Below, one piece after another: positions 1-5,913 of a DNA stretch of 12,618 bases (positions within the stretch are counted from its first letter, which is position 1; the number at the start of each line of letters is the position of its first letter). The stretch comes from an uncultured Spirochaetaceae bacterium. Lineage in GTDB: Bacteria; Spirochaetota; Spirochaetia; Treponematales; Treponemataceae. The translations under genes and the position numbers were made by a program. The stretch spans positions 1-12,618 of the forward strand of contig CACXDK010000312.1 of NCBI GenBank assembly GCA_902766345.1, read 5' to 3'. The notes under the pieces were generated by a model. It made no database searches. It saw nothing but the letters and a program-made list of their open reading frames with translations, and was not told the DNA's origin.

Positions 1-1079
1 ATTTGTTCTACGGTAAGTTCTGGATTTGAAGCTCTGAAAGTTTTATCAGATGGAATTATTGCTGTTTTGTGCAATCTTAAAAATGCTGTATTGTATTGAC
101 CTTTTGCAATGTTAAGTTTTTGTCTTTTTCCGTCGGGCGATGTAAAAATTACAGTTCCTTTTGCACTGGAGCTTTCTATTCCTGTAACTAAATCTTCAAG
201 CGTAAGTGATGCGGCTTCTTGTAATCCTTGTACGCTTGTTATTTCTCCGTAATTAGCCTTTATGTTTACTTGCAATAGTACTGGTTTGTTTTTTGGGCGT
301 GCAGAAGCATTAATTATTTCAAGGCATTCTGAATGTTCGCCACTTGTTGAAAATTCTTGATTTGAATTATCTGCATTTCCGTCTGTTATCTGTAATTTTT
401 TTTCTTTTATATACTCTGCGTATTCTTTTGAGTCTGTAAACTGTTTTACAAGACAGCCTTCTTGCAACAGACTTACAGTATCAGTATAAGATATAGCTTC
501 CTCTGTACTGTGAGTTATGATTATTATTGTAGTGCCTTTGTTTGCAAGTTTTCGTAAATTTATATAAAGCTTTTTCCGTTCATCAAAATCAAGGAAAGCC
601 GAAGGTTCGTCAAGAATAAGACATTTTGGATTTAGTAATAATGAACCTAATAGAGAAACATAAAATCGCATGTTGCCACCTAAATCCTTAATGTAAGAAT
701 CAAGGTTTAATGATGCTGCCCATATTCCTTTTAATTTGTAAAGTTCATCTTTATTTGCATACATGAGTTTGGGAAATTTCAGTATGATGTTTTCTTTTGC
801 TGTAAGTTTTTCTGAAAGTAGGGGGCGTTGATGTACTAGTACAATGCCTTCGTTCAAGGAGTCCTTTGCTGAATTAAATTTTATTTCTTTTTCATTTATG
901 AATATGCTGCCACTGGAAGGGGTGATATCTCCCGCAAGAAGTTTGGCAAGAGTTGATTTGCCAGCTCCATTTTCACCTACGAGCGCATGAATCTTACTGG
1001 ATTGGAATGTAACCGATACGTTTTCCAAAGCCGTTTTTAGTCTGTATTTTTTTGTAAGTTCATGCGTTCGTAGGTTCAT
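1..1079 (-). CDS. BMP-system ABC transporter ATP-binding protein, tandem NBD type, 3' end outside window
   Basis: This is the cytoplasmic ATPase subunit of an importer, presumably energising uptake of the ligand bound by the upstream BMP lipoprotein. The first 359 codons are visible from the ATG at 1079. NBD1 has an intact Walker A (GENGAGKST, about residues 35-43), a Q-loop Gln (about 84), a Walker B with catalytic Glu (LILDEP, about 154-159) and an H-loop His (about 190). Its signature, normally LSGGQ, reads LGGNM (about 133-137). A second NBD begins near residue 260, but its Walker A region reads GLQEAASL, with no P-loop Gly or Lys. The two-domain layout matches NupO/PnrC-like and RbsA-like ATPases of about 500 residues. 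The gene starts 11 bp after the BMP stop with no clear Shine-Dalgarno, so translational coupling is likely. The family call is firm; the substrate is unknown. Confidence 0.88.
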   Translation of the reverse strand, partial: MNLRTHELTKKYRLKTALENVSVTFQSSKIHALVGENGAGKSTLAKLLAGDITPSSGSIFINEKEIKFNSAKDSLNEGIVLVHQRPLLSEKLTAKENIILKFPKLMYANKDELYKLKGIWAASLNLDSYIKDLGGNMRFYVSLLGSLLLNPKCLILDEPSAFLDFDERKKLYINLRKLANKGTTIIIITHSTEEAISYTDTVSLLQEGCLVKQFTDSKEYAEYIKEKKLQITDGNADNSNQEFSTSGEHSECLEIINASARPKNKPVLLQVNIKANYGEITSVQGLQEAASLTLEDLVTGIESSSAKGTVIFTSPDGKRQKLNIAKGQYNTAFLRLHKTAIIPSDKTFRASNPELTVEQ

Positions 1080-1090
1080 ATTTTAATAAT

Positions 1091-2113
1091 TTAGTTAAGA
1101 GTTTGTGGAAGTTCAAAAGTTCCGTCTTTTATAGATGCAATGAGGTTATCCATTTTGTTTCTGATATCTTCTGGAACAGCCTGTATGTAAGCTGGATCTG
1201 AGTTGAAGTATTCGGCATAACCGTCTTTCATTCCTACAGATTTAGAAGTTCCCCATGCAGTGTTTCCTGCAAGGTACTGTGTTACAGCCTCATTTGCTGC
1301 AAATGCCTGTTTTGTCATGCAGCAGGAAATTATTACACCTGGAGCTTTTTTAAAGCCGTTTTCATCAAACCATACTATATTAATGCCGTGTTCTCTAGCA
1401 GAAGAAATTACGCCCTGTGATGCTCCTCCACATATTGGAAGAATTACGTCAATTCCAGCTGCTGCAAGTGCATCTGTAATTTCAGCACCTTTTGATCCGT
1501 CATACCAGTTTCCTACAATTCTGAATTCACATGTTGTTCCGTTGTATGCGTCTGCAGCACCTTTTGCATAGTATGGATAAAGGATTGTATTCATTATTGG
1601 ATATTCCTGTGCAGCAACGAGTCCTACCTTATGACTTTTTGAATATAGTCCTGCTATGTAGCCAGAAAGATAAGCCTGATCTCTTTGATTATAACTTACT
1701 GTATAAATGCTTGGATTGTTTTCAAGCATGGCATCAAGGAATATGTATTTCTGTTTTGGAAACTGTTTTGCTATAGGTTCTGCGATTTCTGGTAGAGAAG
1801 GATTTGATGATATAATCAAATCGTATTTTCCTTCTGCTGTAAGTGCAGTGAGTTTTGTACTCCATTCTGACTGATTTGTTCCTGCTTCCATTATATACAA
1901 CTGGGCTTTCTTTTTTTCATCTTCTATGGATTCGTTGTATGTATCTACTGCTTGCTGTACTCCTTCTGCAACGTGTGCATAGGTTGGAGAGTCTGCCATA
2001 ATTCCAGGAATGAATACTGCAATTGATGGAGCTTTTGTTTTTGCTTGCTGAGTCTTTGTGCAGCCTGTAAAGATTAAAAGAGCTGCTGCTGTTATAATGC
2101 TTAGAATTTTCAT
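1091..2113 (-). CDS. BMP-family substrate-binding lipoprotein of an ABC transporter
   Basis: This 340-residue lipoprotein is probably the ligand-binding component of the importer whose ATPase follows. A signal peptide with lipobox FTGC places the lipidated Cys at residue 18, so the mature protein should be membrane-anchored. The Bmp/PnrA/Med fold is suggested by the DQAYLSGYIAGLYSK stretch followed by KVGLVAAQ, a VILPICGGASQGV stretch and a late-domain DENG. The usual N-terminal purine-nucleoside motif of the family (DDKSFN or similar) is absent; the equivalent stretch reads PGIMADSPTYAHVAEG. A nucleoside ligand is therefore plausible but not shown. The start at 2113 is supported by an AGAGG ribosome-binding site (2121-2125). 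The promoter is at 2157-2185 with operator-like palindromes, and the MarR gene lies directly upstream. Related to treponemal TmpC/PnrA but not an obvious orthologue. Confidence 0.87.
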   Translation of the reverse strand: MKILSIITAAALLIFTGCTKTQQAKTKAPSIAVFIPGIMADSPTYAHVAEGVQQAVDTYNESIEDEKKKAQLYIMEAGTNQSEWSTKLTALTAEGKYDLIISSNPSLPEIAEPIAKQFPKQKYIFLDAMLENNPSIYTVSYNQRDQAYLSGYIAGLYSKSHKVGLVAAQEYPIMNTILYPYYAKGAADAYNGTTCEFRIVGNWYDGSKGAEITDALAAAGIDVILPICGGASQGVISSAREHGINIVWFDENGFKKAPGVIISCCMTKQAFAANEAVTQYLAGNTAWGTSKSVGMKDGYAEYFNSDPAYIQAVPEDIRNKMDNLIASIKDGTFELPQTLN

Positions 2114-2156
2114 TATATAACCTCTATGTTATGAGTCTGTTTTTGCTAGCAGGTCT

Positions 2157-2185
2157 AATATAGTTTTATTTAGAACTAATGTCAA
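2157..2185 (-). promoter_or_regulatory. Sigma70-type promoter of the BMP/ABC genes
   Basis: On the minus strand the -35 box is a perfect TTGACA (2185-2180), the spacer is exactly 17 bp (2179-2163) and the -10 box is TATATT (2162-2157). Predicted transcription starts near 2150, giving a leader of about 37 nt before the BMP start codon. The transporter can thus be transcribed separately from marR, although read-through from marR is also possible because no terminator separates them. Confidence 0.78.
2161..2178. promoter_or_regulatory. Operator-like 18-bp inverted repeat O1, inside the promoter spacer
   Basis: The sequence TAGTTTTATTTAGAACTA is an imperfect palindrome with 7 of 9 paired positions. 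It fills the spacer between the -35 and -10 boxes of the BMP promoter. Its length and half-site TAGTT/AACTA are typical in size for MarR-family operators. Binding by the neighbouring MarR is inferred. Confidence 0.6.
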
Positions 2186-2203
2186 TGGTTTTATATAAAA
2201 CTA
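2186..2203. promoter_or_regulatory. Operator-like 18-bp inverted repeat O2, abutting the -35 box
   Basis: TGGTTTTATATAAAACTA pairs at 8 of 9 positions and has a perfect 14-bp core at 2188-2201. It is a near-copy of the repeat at 2161 (shared consensus TAGTTTTATATAAAACTA), shifted by 25 bp. It directly adjoins the -35 box of the BMP promoter and overlaps the marR stop codon. A dimeric repressor could occupy both sites. Confidence 0.58.
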
Positions 2204-2628
2204 TTTTCTATGTTTTCATTTAGTTTTATTAGAAGTTTTAGCAGAGTATTTTTTTCTATGTCTGAAAAGCCGTTATAACAGACGGATAATAAGTCTTCTG
2301 ATATTCCTGCTGTAAGTTCGTTGTATTTTTTACCTTTTGCCGTGAGTGATATGTTTTTTGAACGTGCATCATCTTTTGAATTTTCTTCTTTTATAAGGCC
2401 TTCATCTTTTAACTTTCGTATGAGAACTGTCGTTGTGGATTTGTTTCTGTTTATTGCTGAAGCAATGTCGCTCATACTCATTGATGCATTTTTTGAGAGT
2501 AAAAAGAGTATGTGCCCATGAGAAGATACCAGATTGCCTTTTTCCGAAAGTCGTTTATTTGTAAAGTCTGCTGCGTTTGTATGTATTCTGGAGATTAATG
2601 CCATTACGGAAGAAATAGAGTAGTCCAT
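2191..2628 (-). CDS. MarR-family transcriptional regulator
   Basis: A 145-residue winged-helix regulator of typical MarR length, acting as a DNA-binding dimer. The winged HTH spans about residues 50-102: MSMSDIASAINRNKSTTTVL is the helix-turn-helix, followed by IRKLKDEGLI and a wing with the family DDARSKxISLTxKG pattern. Flanking N- and C-terminal helices would form the dimer interface. It lies directly upstream of the BMP/ABC genes on the same strand, and two palindromes sit in the promoter between them, so it most likely controls that transporter, with the ligand or a metabolite as effector (inference). The start at 2628 lies 6 nt after a perfect TATAAT box and has no Shine-Dalgarno, suggesting a leaderless mRNA. 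Confidence 0.9.
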   Translation of the reverse strand: MDYSISSVMALISRIHTNAADFTNKRLSEKGNLVSSHGHILFLLSKNASMSMSDIASAINRNKSTTTVLIRKLKDEGLIKEENSKDDARSKNISLTAKGKKYNELTAGISEDLLSVCYNGFSDIEKNTLLKLLIKLNENIENSFI

Positions 2629-2634
2629 GCGTCA

Positions 2635-2663
2635 ATTATATTTTACGATTTGGTAAAAGTCTA
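2635..2663 (-). promoter_or_regulatory. marR promoter, predicted leaderless
   Basis: On the minus strand, TAGACT (2663-2658, 4 of 6 to consensus), a 17-bp spacer, and a perfect TATAAT (2640-2635). Six bases separate the -10 box from the marR ATG, so the predicted +1 coincides with the start codon. No ribosome-binding site is present. Confidence 0.62.
2641..2658. promoter_or_regulatory. Inverted repeat filling the marR promoter spacer
   Basis: TTTTACGATTTGGTAAAA has 6-bp perfect arms (TTTTAC/GTAAAA) around 6 bp. It occupies the whole spacer of the marR promoter, the same placement as O1 in the BMP promoter. This suggests autoregulation, but the arms only partly resemble O1/O2 and have a longer centre, so it may bind a different factor. 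Confidence 0.42.
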
Positions 2664-2672
2664 TCATTTTTA

Positions 2673-2701
2673 TTGACTGTGGTTGCAAAAAAAAATATAC
2701 T
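2673..2701 (+). promoter_or_regulatory. Promoter of the membrane-protein gene, predicted leaderless
   Basis: TTGACT (2673-2678), a 17-bp spacer, and TATACT (2696-2701) make a strong sigma70-type promoter. Seven bases later comes the ATG at 2709, so +1 should fall on or next to the start codon. The TTG at 2673 that could open a longer reading frame is the -35 box itself. Confidence 0.68.
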
Positions 2702-2708
2702 AAGTCTT

Positions 2709-3512
2709 ATGTTTGTGTTTTTTCTAAAGAAGAATTTCTGTGATATCTGGGATAATTTGTTTCATACCGTTGTAGTTAATATTATTAATGATGTACTTTT
2801 TGCTATTTGTTTCTTTTTGTGTATGATGAGTGTATATATTCCTGGTGAAAAGATATCTTTGAATTTGTATTCTTTTATTGCTGTTACGCTTTCTTGTATG
2901 ATTTTGGGTATATTTACTATTGCCGAAGGAGAAAACTCATATAAGGCTGTAAGTTTTGAAACTCCAAGATTTTCATATCTTTTTAAAAATATACTTCCTA
3001 GTATAAAAGATGGTGTTTTGTTTGGTGCTTTTATAAGCATAATTATAAGTGTTGCCTTTACAAGCATTCCTTATTATCTTAATATTGGGTCTCTTTTGGG
3101 AGTATTTATGACTTCCATAGTATTCTGGATTCTTTTAATTACTCTTCTTGCTCTTCAGTGGTTTATTCCTGTTAGAACTATAATGCACAACAGCTTCTTA
3201 AAATGTCTGAAAAAGTGTTATATCATTTTTATGGATAATGTGTTCTTTACCATTGGAGTGGCTCTTGTAAATTTAGTGAATTTTATTGTAATGATATTCA
3301 GTTTGGGCATTTTGAATGGTCCTGCTACTATGACAATTACAACAACAGAGGCTCTTCGTCTTAGGCTTTATAAATATGACTGGTATGAAGTAAATCCTGA
3401 CCTCTCAAAAGAACAGCGAAAAGATGTTCCTTGGAAGGAACTTTTGGAAAAAGACAAGCGTATTTTAGGTCCTAGAAGCTGGAAATCTTTTATTTTTCCA
3501 TGGAAGGAATAG
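2709..3512 (+). CDS. Multi-pass membrane protein of unknown function
   Basis: A 267-residue integral membrane protein whose family I do not recognise. Five hydrophobic segments are visible, at about residues 19-43, 52-72, 101-122, 128-150 and 175-202. They are followed by a charged, probably cytoplasmic tail of about 55 residues ending in RSWKSFIFPWKE. A GPAT motif after the last segment (about 204-207) loosely recalls DUF624/YesL-type proteins, but this is not enough to assign it. The start at 2709 is chosen over the in-frame TTG at 2673 because that TTG is the -35 box of a strong promoter. There is no Shine-Dalgarno at either site. The gene is divergent from marR and 118 bp upstream of glyS, which has its own promoter, so no operon partner points to a role. 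Confidence 0.72.
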   Translation: MFVFFLKKNFCDIWDNLFHTVVVNIINDVLFAICFFLCMMSVYIPGEKISLNLYSFIAVTLSCMILGIFTIAEGENSYKAVSFETPRFSYLFKNILPSIKDGVLFGAFISIIISVAFTSIPYYLNIGSLLGVFMTSIVFWILLITLLALQWFIPVRTIMHNSFLKCLKKCYIIFMDNVFFTIGVALVNLVNFIVMIFSLGILNGPATMTITTTEALRLRLYKYDWYEVNPDLSKEQRKDVPWKELLEKDKRILGPRSWKSFIFPWKE

Positions 3513-3545
3513 TTGGAGTTTCTGTAAAACCCTTAAAAACTTCTG

Positions 3546-3574
3546 TTGTAACTTTCTATACTTTTTGCTATACT
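3546..3574 (+). promoter_or_regulatory. glyS promoter with extended -10
   Basis: TTGTAA (3546-3551), a 17-bp spacer, and TATACT (3569-3574) preceded by TGC, forming an extended -10. Start is predicted near 3581, giving a leader of about 50 nt that ends in an AGGAG ribosome-binding site (3615-3619). Confidence 0.65.
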
Positions 3575-3588
3575 CTGACAAATTATGT

Positions 3589-3610
3589 GCCGTTGCAATC
3601 CAGTGACGGC
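3589..3610 (+). other. Small stem-loop in the glyS leader
   Basis: GCCGT (3589-3593) can pair with ACGGC (3606-3610), extendable by two G-U pairs and one G-C pair. The hairpin ends four bases before the AGGAG ribosome-binding site of glyS. No known leader RNA class such as a T-box is recognisable. It may simply be chance pairing. Confidence 0.25.
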
Positions 3611-3630
3611 TGACAGGAGTTTTAGCATTT

Positions 3631-5115
3631 ATGGAAAAAAAAGCATCTAATCAGACAGATCATTCTTGTACTTTGGATAAGATTATCTCATTGTGTAAAA
3701 GAAGAGGTTTTGTATACCAGGCCAGTGAAATTTATGGTGGACAGGCTGGTGCATGGGATTATGGTCCTCTTGGTGTTGAATTTAAACGCAATATTCAAAA
3801 TGAATGGTGGCATTACATGACACAGCTTCATGATGATGTTGTTGGTCTTGATTCTGCCATTTTCCAGCATCATACAACATGGAAGGCTTCTGGACACGTA
3901 GATTGTTTTTCAGATCCTATGATTGACTGTCTTGAATGTCATGCTCGTCACCGTGCTGATAAGCTTATTGAAGACTGGTGCTCCTCTAATAATTTTACAA
4001 CGGATAAACCTGTAGATACAATGACTCATGAGGAAATGAAGGCTTTTATTGATGAGCACATCAATTGTCCTACATGTGGAAGCAAAGAGCGTAAATATAC
4101 TGCTGTTCGTGAATTTAACCTTATGTTCAAGACATATCAGGGACCTATTGCTGATGAGTCTCATCTTATATATCTTCGTCCTGAAACATGTCAGGGAATC
4201 TTTACGGATTTTAAGAATATCGTTCAATCTAACCGAATGAAAATTCCTTTTGGAGTTGCTCAGGTTGGAAAATCTTTCCGTAACGAAATTATATTTAAGA
4301 ACTTTATTTTCCGTACTTGTGAATTTGAGCAGATGGAAATGGAGTATTTCTGTAAACCTGGTACAGAAGATGAAGTATTTGAGCGTTGGAGACAGGATCG
4401 CTGGCAGTTCTATTTGAAATATGGAATTCCAGAAAAGCAGCTTAAATGGCATCATCACGATAAACTTGCTCATTATGCAAAAGATGCTTATGATATTACT
4501 TACAATTTCCCTATTGGATTTGAGGAAGTTGAGGGAATTCATAGCCGTACAGACTTTGATTTAAGTCAGCACATGGAATATTCAAAGAAAGATATGAGCT
4601 ATATGGATCAGGAAGATGGTAACAAAAAGTATGTTCCTTATGTTATTGAAACTTCTGCAGGTCTTAATCGTAATTTCCTTATGTTCCTTTGTGAAGCTTA
4701 TGAAGAGCAGAATGTTGGTACAGACGGGAACGAAGATTACAGAACTGTTCTTCATCTTGATCCACGCCTTGCACCTATTACGGTTGCGGTTCTTCCTCTT
4801 ATGAAAAAAGATGGTCTTGCTGAGCGTGCTAAGGAAATTCAGCATCTTCTTAAAGAGGATTTTGTTACTGACTATGATACTTCTGGAACTGTAGGAAAGC
4901 GTTATCGTCGTCAGGATAAAGTTGGAACACCTTTCTGTGTAACAGTTGATTACGATACAATTCAGGAAAAGAAAGAAGACGGTTCTAAGAATGAACTTTT
5001 CAATACAGTTACAGTTCGCTTTAGAGATTCTATGGAGCAGGAACGCGTTTCTCTTGATGATCTTGTCATGTTTATTCATAAATCTATAAAAAACTATAAG
5101 CCTGTTCAGAGGTAA
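3631..5115 (+). CDS. glyS: Glycine--tRNA ligase, alpha2 class II type
   Basis: Charges tRNA-Gly with glycine in the cytoplasm using ATP. The 494-residue length and single chain match the dimeric eukaryote/archaea-like form rather than the alpha2beta2 GlyQ/GlyS enzyme. Visible marks are the family stretch AWDYGPLGVEFKRN (about 41-54), a Cys pattern consistent with a zinc site (CLEC about 100-103 and CPTC about 146-149), motif 2 FRNEI with Arg217 and Glu219, motif 3 GLNR with Arg347, and a C-terminal anticodon-binding domain beginning at LDPRLAPITVAVLPL (about 376). It has its own promoter and a Shine-Dalgarno (AGGAG, 11 nt before ATG). The aldo/keto reductase starts 5 bp after its stop, so the two are probably cotranscribed. 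No truncation is seen. Confidence 0.96.
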   Translation: MEKKASNQTDHSCTLDKIISLCKRRGFVYQASEIYGGQAGAWDYGPLGVEFKRNIQNEWWHYMTQLHDDVVGLDSAIFQHHTTWKASGHVDCFSDPMIDCLECHARHRADKLIEDWCSSNNFTTDKPVDTMTHEEMKAFIDEHINCPTCGSKERKYTAVREFNLMFKTYQGPIADESHLIYLRPETCQGIFTDFKNIVQSNRMKIPFGVAQVGKSFRNEIIFKNFIFRTCEFEQMEMEYFCKPGTEDEVFERWRQDRWQFYLKYGIPEKQLKWHHHDKLAHYAKDAYDITYNFPIGFEEVEGIHSRTDFDLSQHMEYSKKDMSYMDQEDGNKKYVPYVIETSAGLNRNFLMFLCEAYEEQNVGTDGNEDYRTVLHLDPRLAPITVAVLPLMKKDGLAERAKEIQHLLKEDFVTDYDTSGTVGKRYRRQDKVGTPFCVTVDYDTIQEKKEDGSKNELFNTVTVRFRDSMEQERVSLDDLVMFIHKSIKNYKPVQR

Positions 5116-5120
5116 GATTC

Positions 5121-5903
5121 GTGGAGTATGTTGCACTTGGAAAAACAAACCTTCTCGTTAGTCGTACTGCTTTTGGTGCAATGAGCCTTGATTGTAAGGA
5201 AATTGAGGCTTATGGCGATAAAGCAGAAGAAAAGGTTTGTTCCCTTGTGCATCAAGCGTATGATGGCGGTATTAATTTTTTTGATACCGCTCATTCTACT
5301 CCACTATGTGAAAAGCGTCTTGGAAAAGCTCTTCATGGCATTCGAAAAGATGTTTTTTTGGCAACAAAAACTGATGCCATTGATGCAAAATCTTTACAGA
5401 AAGATTTGCCAGAAAGTCTTTTTGCTCTTGAAACAGATTCAATTGATTTGTATCAGTTGGAAAATCCGCCATTTCTTCCTGTAAAAAATGGTAAAGATGG
5501 TTTATATGATGTTCTGGTTTCGTTGAGAAAACAGGGGACTATAAAGCATTTTGGAATTGTTACTGAAAATCTTGATTTGGCACAGGAAGCAATCTTGAGC
5601 GGCTTATATGAAACTGTTCAGTTTTCTTTTAATATGATTTCCAGTGGCATTTCTGAACAACTTGTTAAGTTATGTGATGAAAACGATGTTGGATGCATTG
5701 CCATGCAACCGCTTAACGGTGGTATTGTAAAAAATATTCCTCTTGCACTTGGATTTTTGCAGCAATATGAAAATGTTGTTCCTGTTTGGGGAGCTCATAC
5801 TCAAGAAGAATTGGGACAAATTTTATATTTTAATGATCATCCTCCTGTTATAGATGATCAGTTTAGAAAAGAAGTTGAAAATATTCGGCAGTTTTTTAAC
5901 TAA
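5121..5903 (+). CDS. Aldo/keto reductase-family protein with altered catalytic tetrad
   Basis: A 260-residue TIM-barrel protein of the NAD(P)H-dependent aldo/keto reductase family, somewhat short for it. The N-terminal start (LGKTNLLVSRTAFGAM), the GGINFFDTA strand, LRKQGTIKHFGIVTENL, and the late VPVWGAHTQEEL cofactor region are typical. Of the Asp-Tyr-Lys-His tetrad, Asp55 and Lys83 remain. The Tyr position is Thr60, and the His position in the DLYQLH motif is Glu114. Ordinary carbonyl reduction is therefore doubtful; a non-carbonyl reduction or a non-catalytic role is possible. There is no C-terminal 4Fe-4S ferredoxin part as in some bacterial relatives. The start is GTG at 5121, served by AGAGGT at 5108-5113, which overlaps the glyS stop codon, so it is coupled to glyS. 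Confidence 0.88.
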   Translation: MEYVALGKTNLLVSRTAFGAMSLDCKEIEAYGDKAEEKVCSLVHQAYDGGINFFDTAHSTPLCEKRLGKALHGIRKDVFLATKTDAIDAKSLQKDLPESLFALETDSIDLYQLENPPFLPVKNGKDGLYDVLVSLRKQGTIKHFGIVTENLDLAQEAILSGLYETVQFSFNMISSGISEQLVKLCDENDVGCIAMQPLNGGIVKNIPLALGFLQQYENVVPVWGAHTQEELGQILYFNDHPPVIDDQFRKEVENIRQFFN

Positions 5904-5913
5904 GTAAACTTAG
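5900..5913. repeat. 14-bp palindrome spanning both convergent stop codons
   Basis: CTAAGTAAACTTAG is a perfect palindrome apart from its two central bases. It holds the TAA of the aldo/keto reductase (5901-5903) and the complement of the HD-GYP stop (5910-5912). As RNA it forms a 5-bp stem with a 4-nt loop on either strand. On the plus strand it is followed by GCTTTTCTT, so it could be a weak terminator. No stronger terminator separates these convergent genes. Confidence 0.4.

Noticed and set aside
2673..2708. The TTG start giving a 279-residue membrane protein
   Set aside because: The TTG is part of a strong -35 box with a matching -10 box at 2696, so a transcript from this promoter would not include it.
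3581..3630. A T-box or other known aminoacyl-tRNA synthetase leader before glyS
   Set aside because: The leader is about 50 nt, far too short for a T-box, and no T-box sequence or terminator is present.
3910..4542. A 210-residue open frame on the minus strand inside glyS
   Set aside because: It lies wholly antisense to glyS, whose motifs are conserved across this span, and its own translation has no recognisable domain.
4582..5148. A 188-residue minus-strand frame across the glyS/aldo-keto reductase junction
   Set aside because: It is antisense to two well-supported coding regions and rich in Ile, Asn, Phe and Lys, as expected of AT-rich shadow frames.
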